Origin: Apostichopus japonicus
Taxonomy: Eukaryota; Echinodermata; Holothuroidea; Aspidochirotida; Stichopodidae
DNA length: 64,000 nt
Assembly: GCF_037975245.1 (NCBI RefSeq)
Contig: NC_092578.1
Span: forward strand, 19,257,321-19,321,320
Direction: 5' to 3'
The notes below the pieces were generated by a model. It was not told where the DNA came from and searched no databases. It saw only the letters and a list, made by a program, of their open reading frames with translations. The position numbers were made by a program, and so were the translations under genes. Below are positions 35,301 to 50,300 of the stretch, piece after piece. Numbering within the stretch: position 1 is the stretch's first letter; each line of letters starts with the position of its first letter.

Positions 35301-38300
35301 ATATGGTAAACTGTATCTTGCATCTTTTGGTATTCTGCTACTTTTACTTCTAAGGAAAACATTTGATTCTAACGAATTTGAAACTCTTGGTTTCCCTTCA
35401 GGAGGTTTCAAAGCCTTAGTGATGTCGAGCCCAGCGACGACACCACGCATAAACTTGTCGTCGCCATGCATGAGTTCTGATCCTTACAACTCACTCGTTC
35501 TAAGAGGCATCATAGTTCTTTGTAAGATGTTGACCAATCAGGATGTGTCAGTCAGTGACGACAGACTACACTGCAAGATAAGTAGTGAGTATAAAAGGCT
35601 TGTCTCTCTTTCCATTAGGGATCATGTCTCAAATGCAGGGCTGCAGATGAAGGGGAGGGGGGAGGGGAGAAGTTGGGTGTGGTTTCCCGTCCTTATGTGA
35701 AGAAAACAATGAAATGAATGAATTTCTGGAAGGGTCACAATTTCAAAATCAGCTTCTTCATTTCTTACAACTCAGATGTTGTAAGTTGAAGTTATTTGAT
35801 CAGCTTCTCAATTCAAATGTTTATTACTCCGATCTAATATTTCATTACAAAATGGTGGTTTCTGTAAACTGAGAACTTTTCTCGTTGGATTTGATTATCG
35901 TTATGAAAACTGTTACTGGTGAGGATGCCAGGAGGGTGTGTGGTGGTGGAGCGGGTGGGGGAGGGGGTGAAGGGTGATTCATGAGGTAGTAAATAAAGAT
36001 GCCAGGAGGGGTTGGGGAGGGGGCGAAGGGTGATTCATGAGGAGGTAAATAAAGATGCTAGTAGGGGGTGGGGAAGGGGATGAAGAGTGATTCATGAAAG
36101 GGTAATTAAAGGTGACAGCAGATGTGAAACCACTTCTTTTACTTCACAGATTTGCTGCCAGCCTTGTCAATCCCTGTTTTATCAAAGGTTGCCATGGCGT
36201 TCATCAAGATAATTTCAAGCTTAATTCCCATAGTTTGCGATACTGTACAAGAGCATGGAAAACTCATGGAAGGTGAGGATAGTTTACTATTATGTTAATC
36301 ATTTATTTGAGGAAACCCAGTTAATTACGTTTAAGCGAATGTCTTAAAAGTTGTTTCCATCAGGCTTTTGAATTACGTCTCGTTCAAGAGGATTTTGTAA
36401 AAGGTGGACATTTTGCTACCGTCACTTTACAATTTGGTATGAAGGACAATTTCCCAGGATTCATTGTGGAGTCCTAGCAAGCATAAATATATTGACAAAC
36501 TAAGAAAGACTCGTTTAAAACTTTAATATAACCAAGGAGTATTTTCCACTTAGCTGGAGAAGTCTTCTCTGCTTATGACTTAAACTCTTTTGGGTTTTTT
36601 TTCCCACCTGATGTAGATGAAATGTGCATCGAAATGTTTAGCGCCCTCACTCAGCATGTGAAGAATGTGTTGGAGAACAGCAAAAAGCAGGACAATGCAG
36701 AGATGTTTGGCTCCTTCCTTCACCACCTTCAGACTCTCATCAACGAGGTCGACATGGAACCCACATCCCTCGTGGTGAGCACTTATTAATTTGTGCCGCA
36801 TCAACCAATATTCAAAGCTTAAATTTATTAGAAGACTAAATTCTATGCTATTATGCATTGTTGTGTAATGCATCAATAATTGTTTTTGGTGACCATTTTC
36901 CTGCCCCAATCAAAATAATATCAAAATAAATTTCTCAATATAATTCCAATGCTAAATCATGTGTAGTTACTTAATTGCTTCATATATATTAATACAAGTA
37001 TTTGCCTTTGGTCACCAACTTCTGGCCAATGTTGACCAAAGTTAATACAGAGAAAAACTGATAACAAGATAGCAATAGATCAAACTATGACACACTTACC
37101 ATGAAACATGAAACAAACATTTCTTGAACGAGTAAGAAATGATTTTATTTTGTTTTTTGTTCTCATTGCAGAAATTCATGTCCAGTTTGAAGTGTTTGCC
37201 TGTAAAGGTACTCAGCTCATCAGCATATCTCTCTGGAAACGTCGGTTGTGTGCTGCATGTAAGTAAAAACATCTCCAATACTCTTCCAAGTTATTGGGTT
37301 TTGACTGACAACGGGGCTTTCCAGCACTTTAGCAGAGGGCATTCTCATATCTGTCCTAATGTGGGTCATCTTTACTGTTTAACAATCTCTGAATTGAAGT
37401 AACTTTACCTTGTGAAAGTGCTCACAAACTGCAAACATTTCTTGATGAACTTGCCGAGACAGACACCCGGAGAATTGACTGAGTTCAAGGTTCCACTCTT
37501 GCAGTTACACCGATCGAAGAAACATGCGATAGACAACACAAGTTAGGGTGCTTTAGAACAATTAGCATGCATGTATGTATGTATTGTAGATCCTCCTGCA
37601 AGCAGGAACTCGCGAAGAAGCCTCATTGGCTTATCAAAGCCGCAAACTGACCAAAGTCAGTCTCTTAGATTCATATTTAACGTCCATGATTATGAATTGT
37701 CAATTGTCAACAACTCTGTAACTGGACGACATGCATTAATCTTGGATCGACTCGAACTGGGGTGACTTGAGCTTGACTTGGAAAGTTCAAAAATATGTTT
37801 CTAAACATTTCAATAGATCTCTTCTTCAATAATTACAAACAAAATACTTCCAGAGATGAATTGATGTCACTGATCTGCACTCAAAGAGTGCAACTTGCAG
37901 TTCTTCTGTGGCATCGTAAGACGGTTTATTTGATCATATTTGTGTTTCGGTATTTTTGCATCACAGGGAACTCCAACATTATTTCTTCTTGAGTTACTCC
38001 TTGGTCCTAAACTTGTCAAGTCATCCACAGAAGAAAGGTAAACTATCTAGGGAATCAATACATTGTGCTCTTGTGAGACTGAATAGTGTCTTGGTGGTTG
38101 TGACTTGTATGAATAAATGTATTGATTAATACTGATATTTCAATATTGATTTACTATTGCACATATTCTTTATTGGGATATTAGCTGCATTGATTATGAA
38201 TGATATATGTATTGTGAGTGTTATTGATTGATTGTAACCAGGCATAGATATATTGATTAATAATGATATTTCTATATTGATTACTATTGCACATATTCTT

Positions 38301-41300
38301 TATTGGGTTAATAGCCACATTGATTATGAATGATATCTGTAAAGTGTTATTGATTGATTGTTTGATTGTAACCAGGCATAGATATATTGATTATCTCTGA
38401 TATTTCAATATTGCTTACTATTGCACATATGCTATTTAGGTTTATAGCTACACTGATTATCATTGATATTCCTATGAGTGTTTGATTGATTGATTGTAAC
38501 CATGTATAGATAAATTGACTAAAAATGATATTTTATTATTGAATATTGTATTTCTTTATCAATCACTATTGATTATTGTATTTTTATTATTCTCAATCAC
38601 TATTGATTATGAAATATAGTGCCCAGCAGTAATAGTCACAAAGTATTGTTTTATCTACATTAACAATTGTATCGATATATCATTAATTCTGTCAACAGGT
38701 ACTTCATTCTTCTTGAGTACCTAATAGAATGTGGTGTTTCTAACCAGAGTTCTGTGTTAGGATTCACCAATTCTTACCTGGTACTCCTCGATAAAGTAGC
38801 AGCAGACCTTAGCAACAAGGAAATCGTCTGGAGAATGTGGAGTGCCTTAGCAACACCTCTTCTGGAGCACATCCTTCAAGTAATTCTTTTTCTACATCTT
38901 GTTTTTCAAATTTACTTTGACTTGAAGTGTGTTGGGAGGGGGGGGGGGGTGGGGAGGGAGATTCCATTTAAGAACATAATGAAAGTAATTGTAGGAAATT
39001 AGAGGGAAAAAAATTATTTGGTATAAACAAATCAGGTTAAACCCATTTGAGTACAGAAATATAATCTGTGACATGTAGTTGGTTTCAGTAGTACTCTAAA
39101 TTATGGCAACCTGTTTTTATTAAAATCAACAATTTTTAAACTGCAGCTATTCAGATTTTTTGAGTCACACCTTTGGATGTAGATATATAAGATATATATG
39201 ATTTTAATTTTCAACATGCATCTTTTGGAAGAAAAGTGGAACACAGTATAGCAATAGAATGATTTAAAGTGACAAAAAAACTAGCCATCATCAAACAGCT
39301 GAGAAATATTTGTTTCCATTTGGACAAATGTCAGAATTTTGATGTTTCTCCATCTGTGAGAATGGCAAGTCTAAACCTGGCTGCTAAATCCTTGTATTAT
39401 TCTGTTCCTTTTACTATTATTTTAATTTGAAAGAGGAGTTTTTTGTGAAGTTTCTTTTGACCCTAGCTTATACTGGACATGTACCCTGTACATGCACTGT
39501 AATCTATGCCATATAAACATGCTAGCAGTTATCAAAATCAAAAGTTAATGTTTTGCAGACCTGAAAAGAAGTTTATTCAGTTAAAATTAACTTAGATTTT
39601 AACATGTGTTGTTTGTTGCAGACAAATGAAGTTAACCAGGGCGATTCCTTTGAACATGACTTCAGCGCCTTGATTGCCTGTTTGCTCTTCCCTGTACAGA
39701 AGATTCTCCCGTTTGCTTTTCCTCTGGTATGTATAGCTCTCTCTCTCTTTAGTTTGAAAGCAATAAATTGAGATATATTGAAGATCTGAACCTTTTCACC
39801 TTTCCTCAGCCTTTTATTTATCACAACTATACTTTTTTATTTGATTAAAAATAGATAAGCTGTTATTTTCTAATTTATTTTCAATAATCTTCCCTCTGTG
39901 TTAGACATGTGATGGATGGATTGGATGTTTCTTACAAAGCCAGTTTTGAAAATTCCTAATGCTAATACCACTCTATACTGTCCTCGCAGATGATGCTTTT
40001 AAGCACTCGTACTGACAGTATGAACAGTTCCTAACCTTGCTCCGTTAGAAACATGAGCTTCATTCTTACTGCTCATTCTTTCGGTAGGAATGCTCTGAAG
40101 CAGGCATGAAGTACAGTATAGATATAATTTTCACAACCACGGGGGTATGCAAAAAAAGCCATTGAATAAGTAATCTTTGTTTCTTTACTCATCAGCAAAC
40201 TACAAAAGCATTGTTGAAGACATGGACAGACCTGTATCAAGCTTTCTCGAGATGTGCTGCTATGGTAACGACGGCTGAAGATAACCAATGCTGCCAAGAT
40301 CTTTGCACCAAAATATGCTCTTTTGTCATTGATGGGCACTTAACTATGGTATGCAAAAAATGCTTTCCTTTTGCTCACTTGGGTTTGATTTTTCCCTTCT
40401 TTTGAAACTTCTTTAGATTTGATGTTGCTTGCTGGTTTTGCTTCTTTTTGTTTTGATGTGTCATCTTTCCATTTCAGAATCTACCTTTTATGGAGGTCGT
40501 TTTTCACCTGTGTAAGGTGATGGTGGACAGTGTCGACTACTCATCGTACACCAATCAAAACACAGGAATGCAATGTGAGTAGTAATGGTTAGGACATCTA
40601 GGCTTCATTATTAATGTCTACTGCCTAATATTACATTCTCATCTGCATCTTAGGACATCTGGGCTGGGTTTGAAGGAATGCAGGAGGGTTTTCCACTTTT
40701 TACCTTAGCTGCAGCTAAAATCCTTTTAGCAGAATTGGCATTAAGCAGTAATAACATTTGAGTTACGATATTATACAAATAAATTTGGTCTATTTACTGG
40801 CTAAGCGCAAGTTGATTTTGCCATGTGCCAGATGGAAAAGAAAAGGCACTTGCAATTTTCTGCCAGTAGACAGTTAAAGAATGAGCATGAAATAAACTTT
40901 GGGGTCTGATTGCTCAGAATTTTAACAGTAAGGTAACAGATCCTTGCATCTGACTTTATTAAAAGTCCTTTTCATTTAGTAGAGGGTAAAGGCCCACAAT
41001 ATTATATGAAAATTTGTTTATATTCTCATTAAAATGCTTCACAGGATTTTCGATATTGCCCAAAATATTCTTTCATTCTTTTGGTTTTTGTTTACTTTCA
41101 CAGCTCCCATTACTACTGTCAAGTGGAACAAAAGAAAACATAAGCCACTCAGAAATTTATCTTCTCTTGTAAAATTGCTGAGTCACGTCATCATTGCTTT
41201 CCATAAGCACAGAAGCGATGAAACCACATCATTTCTTGGTAAATCTGATCAGGTAAGATCCGTACATTTTCGCAGGATATTCCAGAATTACTAATTGTCT

Positions 41301-44300
41301 ACCTTTCTTACAGATGTAGACTATATATCAGAAAGGAGTAAACAAGTCTGTTTAGTTCTAAAATCAATCCTAAAGTTAATAAAATAATTAATTGCCCTAT
41401 TTCAGTTAGTACTAATACATTCCATATCCATGCTGCTTACAAGTATTTCTTTGTTCCATTATTTCCAAATCTGCTTTACCTACAAATATTATGATCCCCA
41501 AACTCATCCAAAGTTGTAATGTTGTCTGCTATATGCAATTGGTTGATCAAATAATGGAATCTTCTGCATTTAGCTCTGGTGCATCCACATGCCTTGGAAA
41601 CCAGTTTGCTTTAATTTGGAATAACAACATACGGTTTGAAATATCTTTTGTGTTAATTTAACAGACATATCTGGCATCATGGACTTCTATTGTTACCAAC
41701 TGCTGTCACACCATCACAGCACTCTTCTCCCACATCAGTAGGATGTCCCTTCTTCAGCAACTTATTGGAAAGCTAGCAAAGCCTCTGAGTGGTTTCTATG
41801 GCAACAACAATGGGTAGGTAGTACTTTCCAATCAACCTTTGGCATCCTAGAGCACCAAACTAAAAAAAAAAAAAAAAATTAATACTGATGTACCTCCTGA
41901 AACAGGTGGACTTTTATCAAGCTGCTTGAATATTTCATACCTTTATATATTCTGGCATGTCATACGGTGGTTACCAAATATTCAGTTTAAGAGGTGAACT
42001 AATGTTTAGTTATGTAATGAAGATTTAGACATGACATCAAATTAATTGACAGCCCCTCAAAAAAAAACATTCACCAACTATGACCACTGATATTAAAGTT
42101 AGTATGTTTCATAAAGAAAATAGGTTCAAAAACAACTTGCATTTATTGGACACCTCTTAGCTGGCCTAGTCCACCAAAGTTATTCATTTGTTAAACAATA
42201 GTGGCTTCTTTCCTTCCAGCTTCCCTACAACCGATGTTTACAAAAACAACCTTCTGCCGAAACTGGATAAACTTTGGCAGGAGGTATTGATGGCGATCCA
42301 GTCTCGATACCCAGGACCTTACGACTCCGAGGCTCTGGAATTCTTTGAGCCGATTTTAGAAGCCACCTTAACCACTCCACACAGGTCCATCAGAAATCAC
42401 ACGTTACTCTTCTGGAATGCAACGTTTGCCAAAGCGACTTTGTTAAATTATTCCGATGGAATGAAGTAAGTTGATAATTGTAAAGAATGTGCGAGGGTTA
42501 CAAAAGACGACAATTGAAAAGTCAAACGTAGCCGGTTTGGAATGTTTTAATGAAATGTATAAAATTTGAAAGGTCATAAACAAAATGGATGACACCATGG
42601 ATGCTTCTTTGATTATGTGATAGAAAATTACTTGATATCATCCAAGTTTGAAATATCGCAATCAGTGTCGATAAATAAGTTTTTTGGTTTTTCTTGTGTG
42701 TTGATATGTCATACATAAATAGCTTGCTTTGGCCAACATTTTGTCTTTGTTTTGGATGCTTTGGTTTCAATGGAAACAGGAAAGTAGTTGTAGCCTAAGT
42801 AACATTTGGTGCCATGCTGTTTAACGTTTGTTTTTCTCTTTCCAATTGTTAGGATTTGTTTACAAAGAGTGAAAGAGAAAAGTGACATGACTCTACCTGA
42901 TTGGACGGATATTGACATCACAGAAGATGAATCTTGTTTGCCTGTGTCAGAGGTACATAGTTTAGCTTCCACAACTACTTTTAGTTAGTTTCTTGTTAAC
43001 GTTACGAGAGTGCTATCATTTTCATCAAGTTTTGTGGGTTCCATGGAGAACTCTATAATTGAGGCATCATGAACTATAGTTGTTTTCAAAATTTTCAAAT
43101 TATACTTGACTGGCCACTGGAGAACTGATCAATGTTGTTAATAATGTATAATTGTTTAATAAAAGACAAAAGAATATTTAAGATATGTAACTTGTTGGTC
43201 ACAGTCCTGTTTTTGATCGTTAATTTGGTATAACTGTCTTGCACCTTTTGAGCTCTCTATATCCATTGCACAACTCATGAATGTAAGCCATTAACAGAAA
43301 TAGAATGCTACCCTATACTAAGCATAAATGTGAATGTACTTCAATCTACATAAATATTATGTGCATCACACATTGTAAGGATTTTAACCACATAACTATG
43401 GGGCTGCTTTCCCAATGTCAACAAACAATTTTCTTGTCCACTTGTCATATTATAACATTCGCAGAAGTATCGGTCTGGAATATTTTAAATGTTAATCCTT
43501 TTAGAAATGATTCCAACATTCCTGCAAGCAAAGGCTTTGCCCTGAACTAAAATAATATCCTTAAAATCTTTACTGGTCTTTAGTGATGCTGTTCGAATTT
43601 TGATAAGTTGTGATTTTTGAATTCTATTCATTTAAGTCTTGAAGTCTTCCAAAGTTCAATCAAATGGACATTGTTAGCTAGAAGGAGAATTTGAACGATA
43701 GTATTGTGTAACAGTGTCCATTGTTTCTTCATGTTAATAGTGGTGCTGTTTCAATCTTTGACAAGATTACCAAATGATATTGATTTTTGAAGATTGCTCA
43801 GAGGTTGTCGGTCGTTTAGGTCGTAGCAAGTCTCCAAAAGTATCGGAAGCCATGGTAATGGCAACAACAAAAAATGGTAAATGAAATTGAATATTATTCT
43901 GCAACAGTATCCACATGTCATCTTGTTTCTTGTTTCTTTATTTGAATGTGATTTTGTTTGCCCTGGTAGATTGGCTCTCAATCACATCTATTGCCATCAT
44001 CCATGAGTCCCTCACCTCGAAAGATCCACGGCAGTTTCCTGCAACGTCCCGCCGAGGCCAGACAGCTGTTTGTGTCTTCTTCACCATTCAAATCACCGAC
44101 AAGGCCCGCAGCGCAGCAGGTCAACAATAAACCATCTCCTGCTAAGGCAAAGATACCTGCTCGGAGAAAACTCAATATTGAAGAGGAGAGCACCCAGGTA
44201 AAGATTAAAAACAACTCATTGATTTACATATCTATGGGGTGACAAGTTTGCTCCTAATATGCATATCAATAGCATGAAAGAAAAATTGTCATATCTTGTT

Positions 44301-47300
44301 CACCAATTTACTGTTTTAACCAATTTCCTTTGTTTTACTTTTTAATTTTCTTTGAAGTTTAACCAATTTAATGTTCTAACCAATCTTAACAAAATTTCTC
44401 GTATACATTTTCAGCCCATAATTTTCCATTGGCTTTAAATTTATTGTTCAGTTATCACAAATAAACCGGGCAAGGTGTGCTGAGTATCCTGTTGGGGATG
44501 GGGGGAGATAAGGGTATGTAAGGGTGAAGAGGTGGGTACTAAGACAGTGGGTTCTGTTACTTCTGGGATGGGGGAGAGGAGGGAGGCAGTACAGCAAAGT
44601 TTCATGGACAATTGCTGGATTATTATGTCATGTGACAAGGTATTAAACATGGCCGATAAATTTGGGTCACTATCATTTTTTAGTGTGGGAGAGAAAAGGG
44701 CACAACTAAGACCAGCCACCACTGTGATTGAACCTTTGGTGGCAACCACTGGAAATAAAAGACTAGAAATCATGGCAAAAAGGAATCATAATGAATTCCC
44801 TAGACGACAGTAAGGTTGCCTGATTCATGAAGAAAAAAGAGGTATGCCTGAAGTGGCCCTGTTATTGTAAAATAGGGAAAGATTAGAAATAAACTAGAAA
44901 GTAGAAACATGATAGTAGGGATATTTAGTTAATTTTATCTTGTATTCTTGATTTTACAGGATTTTGTATTCATCTCTCCATCACCAAAGAAGAAGCAAAT
45001 ACTCACAGAACACCAAAAAGAAATACGTCAATCTAAACGAGTAATTCCTGCTCTCTATAACGACTTGGAGCAGTCACAAGACACTCAGACATTCTCTGAA
45101 CTGACTTCCACTGAAAGCCAGTTACCTGAAAGGTAATTTCTTTTTGGAGAAGTTTCATGTTTTAGAATTTGAACCAAAGTATGAAAAGGGGTACAAGGGG
45201 GGCAAAAGACTCTTGGCTGACTTTCTAAGTTCTGTTTAAGGAAGAAAGAAAACTCCAAAGTTTATTCAAAATGGTGAGACTTTGTTGTCTGAAGACACTC
45301 AGACATTCTCTGAACAACTGCAACTATGTTGTCTGAAGTTGTTTGTCGGTAAGAGATGTCATGTTCCATATACCCTTTGTTAAACTTAAAGGAAATCTAC
45401 CCCTCTCCCCATTTCCACCTTACATCCCCTTCCACCCTCTCCCCCTTCCCCCCTTTGCATACAGTCTTTGCATACAGTCTTTTGTTTTCTGAATCCTTCA
45501 TTATGTGCTTTTGTAGAATTTTCCAGAGTTTAATTTGTTCCTTTTTGTTTCTTTCTTTAAGATCATCTTTGAGCATAGCGGATGTAACCAAGGAAACCAC
45601 TTCTTTAACGGATGCATTCGCTGCACTTAAAAGATCAGAGGTCACTTCAGACGAAGATGTACCCACTTATAAGATCCCAAGCAGGGACTCGGTGGAGGTC
45701 GTCGGGAAAAAGAAAGTCAAATTTGCAGATAACGTCCAGGAAAAGGAGAAACAACATATTACGGATAGAAGCACGGATGACTTTGTGGCTAAAATGAACG
45801 AGAAGATCAAATCACTCAAGAGTACCATCAGAACCAATCAGAAGGAACCTTCCCAGATGTCAGTCACGGTTGTAGGTGAGACTCAGATTGATGGTCAAGA
45901 AGAGAAGGTAGAGGAGAGGGCAGAAAGCAATCTAAATATCGTTGAGTCTAACGAAGAGAAAATAGATCCGGATACTACCGCAAACGGTGAACAGATATTA
46001 GAAAAATACGATGACTTAGAAGAAGGAATAAATGCAGAGGAAGTAGAGAATGCTGACGTTATTCCCGAAACACAGTTTGATCAGGAAATGCCACTGACTG
46101 CCGAAATGTCAGAGATAACATTGAAGGACCCCTTAGAGGCAACCCCAGAGATGACCTCTGACCTCACGGGAGTAGCGACAAATGAATCGTTAGAGACATC
46201 GCAAACGACGCCGACGGGAAACTCTTTTCCTTTCCAAGTAGCAGACGATTTAGATCTCAGCGATGTAACTTGTTGCGACAACAAAGTGTCTCCCGATATC
46301 AAAATCTCTACTCCGCTGATCAAGGTTCACAAACTGGACTTGTCGAAATTGGAAACGGAGCCCAAAGGAGAGACAGATTACCTGAGAAAAGCTGGACAGA
46401 ACACACCCGTTATCACTCTCAGTCCGACAGGGAGTCAGACCCCGAATGAAACCCCAAGATTCAGAAGGTACAAGTCGGAGGAAATCCAAAGTAGGAGCTT
46501 ACGTTCCGGAGGAAAAGTGCGGAAGTGGCATTCATTTGAGGATCCCAGTGGTGATTCGCCCGAGACGGAGTCTTTCTCTCCGATGGACGTCAATGTGAAA
46601 GCTCTTTTGGTTAGTCCCTTGCCATTCGATCCTATTTCCGATAAAGCAGATTTGGACGGTATTCAGCCACTAGACTGCAGTTTTGATGCAGAGGATTCTG
46701 AGAAAGCTGTCGTCACTCAGGAACCAGCAACAAGACTGGAGGAAAATTCAGAACGAGTTGACAAGGAGAAAAATAAGACCCCGTTGAGGCGAGGTAAACG
46801 GCAAAGAAAGAGAAAAGAGTTCTCTGATTTTGTGACACCAAAGAAACTACTGTCTGTGCTTCATCAAGATGAGGAGCAAATGACAGAAGATGGTAAGGTG
46901 TTGGGAGATGGGGAAACATCAGAGATGGGGAGTGAAGAAAATGTGGAGGAGGAGAAGAGGCCAGTGGATGAAGAGGAGATGCAACTGGAAGAGAAAGAGA
47001 AGAATAAAGATGATGAAAGGGAGACTCAGACAGACGGAGGGACGAAGGAAATGAAAGAATGCGAACCAGAACAGGATGAAGTGCCGGTCAGCAAAGTTTG
47101 GGAACCAACCCAAGAGCTATTTCCTATGGACGCAGCTGAAGACATTGAAGTTTCAGAGAGAGGTTTAGGCGATGAGGAGAGAGAGGGACTGAGCAAAGTC
47201 CAGGGGGGTGAAAGTGAATCTCAGGAAGCAGTAGAGAAGATCAACGATAGACCTGAAAGTGAGAAAGATGTTGATATAGAAAAAGAGGTTGATATTGAAA

Positions 47301-50300
47301 AAGAGGAACGTGGGATCGGGAAAGGGAATCAAGTGGGAGCGGTGGAAGAAGTAGAGCCAGATGTTTCAAAGGAGGCTCCTCTCGCAGATGAGAAGAAAGG
47401 GAGGAAAATGCTGGGCAGGAGAGGAAGAAAGAAGAAGAATCAAGTCACAGAGGTGATTGATTTATGCGACACACAGTCTCAAGAAACCGGAGGGAACGCT
47501 GAAGGCAATCTTACCAGTGATCAGGGTGTGGAGGATAACGGCAATGAAGGTCAAAGGTCAGAGGATCTCGCAGACGGGGAGATGAAAGAACAGCCTGTCA
47601 CTGACAAAGCAGAAATGAAAAAACAGGATTCAGGAAACTCTGGAATGAAAATATCCAAGCAGGGTACGATACAAGGTCTCCGAAATAAAAAGAAAAGAGG
47701 ACACAAACCTAAGCAAGAGGCAGGAAGACTAGAGAAAGAGATGAATGTAGAAGATGGAGAAAATAATACTTCCAGGAATGTGAAAGAAGTTGTAGATGAG
47801 AAAGAAGTGGAGAGTTTGCCAAAGAATAAAAACAACAGTGTCAATTGGAAAGAAGAAATGGTTGCCGAAGAGAGAAGTTCCGATTCTGAAGATGACATAC
47901 CACTCACACATCTGCGAAAGAATGCCGTTGATGTTAATACGGAGCAAGAGATTATCAATAACGAGGCTTCTGTAGACTCTGAGAGAAAGAGTCATAGCCA
48001 GGAATCCCTACCGGCTGTCCAAACTCGAGTTTCGACAAGTAGGTCAGTAGACAGGAATTCTCAAAAGGAAAGTAATTCAAGAAGGCGTAGGAGGTTAAAT
48101 CGAAGTGTGTCGCCCAAAATTAGGAGAAATCTATGCGAAAAGTTCTTGAAGGCAAAGCAAGTGTCTCCAAAATCGACTTCATTCCATGGATTTGTCACGA
48201 GGAGGAGATCACCCAAACGTAGCCCCAAGTTGCTAAGGAGTAAAGGGTTACTAGGACCCATACACACAAGACTGAGGTCCAAGGCTGGTCATCTGAAAAG
48301 AATCTCGCCAAAACAGAGGAAATCCATAAGGAGGAAAAACTCTAGCCAAAATAAGAGTGTAACGTCGGCGGTTGCGACACTCAACGATTCCTTTGATGAT
48401 CTGGTTAAACTCAGTTATGACGGTGAGCCTATGGATAATGTTACCTTGGAGAGCGGAGAGTTGGAAGAAGCCAAATCGATTGATGCAGACTGTAGTCTTA
48501 CAAGAGAAGATTGCAATGCTGTCACTATTCAGGGAGAGGATGTTGTGGTTACCATGGAAACTAACAGTGCTCAAGAACACGTTCCTACTAGTAACAGTAC
48601 GACTACTTCAGAAGCAGGGGTACAGGATTCCGGTTCTAGTGTGGATCTCTTTCAAAGTGATAGCGCGGAAGATTCCGAGGAAAATGAGAAAACAGCTGAA
48701 GTTAATGCAGAACCTGAATCACTGCCAATAGTGTCTGAAGAAAATATCCCCAAAAGTGAAAAAGTTATTGAAAATGTTATCGTAAAAACGGGGTTGACCA
48801 ATGAAGAAGATTGTGGCGAAGAGATAATTCATAGTAGTTATAGTCCTACAAGCTTAAAGTCAAACGTTGACGACTTGGATAGTGGTAGTCAAGGAAGTAC
48901 AAGGCATGCTGGGATGCAGCAGTACCTAACAGGGGAAGATACCGATGCTGCAAAGTCGCAACCTGCCTCACCAGTAATACCGGTGAAATTTGCCCCCATA
49001 CTTTACAGTTCACCAGTAGCAACTGCCAAGGTCACATCATCCAGTCATGGTTCCCCTGAGGTGCTTGGTATTCCAGGAGTTTACTCACCCACCGCATCAC
49101 CGAGTGGAGGAATTCTCAAGAAGAGGGAGGATGGTGGAAGCAATTCGCCGTCACCAACCAATAAGGTTAGTAAGGTGTTACAGTACTCCCTCAGAATGCC
49201 AGCAGATGAGATTATTCAGACAAATTTTGGAGGGATACTCTGGTGGCGGGCAATCCTACATGGAACTCCTACAATCCTACAAGTAATCTCAAACTATAAA
49301 TTAGAAAATACGTAGAAATATAGATGTGCTTGTCCTTAAGACAGTCCAGAAATAGATATCTATGTATTAGAAAAAGTTCTGTGGCTGGAAAATCCAATCA
49401 ACAGCATCGATGGAAGCCAACGGTAAATGTAACCAAGGAAAAATATCTTTCCAGGATTTTACAACATTGGTCACAAATCATTTAGCGATTGAAACTATTA
49501 ACTGTACCAAGTCAGACATTTATTGCTGCCACCTCTTCAAATTTTTGTAAAACTAGAAAAAAACAAGTTACTTAGTGTTAACAGGCATGAGCTTTTTCCG
49601 CGAATTCGCGGAATATCCGTGATTTCTTTTCTACCTCGGGGACAAAAACTATTATCCTAACACACTGTAGCATACGCAAACTGGAGCCTATACCGCAATT
49701 TTTTCAAAGTTCTGTGATTTTTTTTTTACCCCAGGCTCATCACTGTGTTAATGATAGCATGTATTTCTTTATCATTTACTCTAGAATCCTCGGGTCATAT
49801 TTTCTGTATTTCTTTATCATTTATTCTAGAATCGTCGGGTCAAATTTTCGGAGAAGGTCAGTACGAAGGAGATTGAGAACTGTACTCCAAGCCGTTCAGA
49901 GAAGAGGAGACACTCAAGCGATTCATCCTGTTCCTCAAGGACAAGCTCCAAATTAATGCCATCGCCCCTGGTTACCACCACCCCTTCAAGAGTACTAAAT
50001 GTTCACTCTAAAGTAAGTAATCATAAACAGATTTGCCACGCAATATCACAAAATGTGGAAGAGGTATCACCAATCTTATAGATTCACAAGAGCCAGTTTA
50101 AGCCATTCTTAGGAAACTATACAAAAAGTTGACAACATTCTGTTAGAATTTGCAAAAAGAAATTCAGATCATCAAGACATTTTTGCCCCTTCCAAGCTTC
50201 AGATAATGTAACAGAAATGCATTCATCCTAGAAGAAAGAGATGTCATGTTTTAAATGATCTAATTGCTTTTAGTTTAACTTTAAATGTTTTTTTTTTCTT

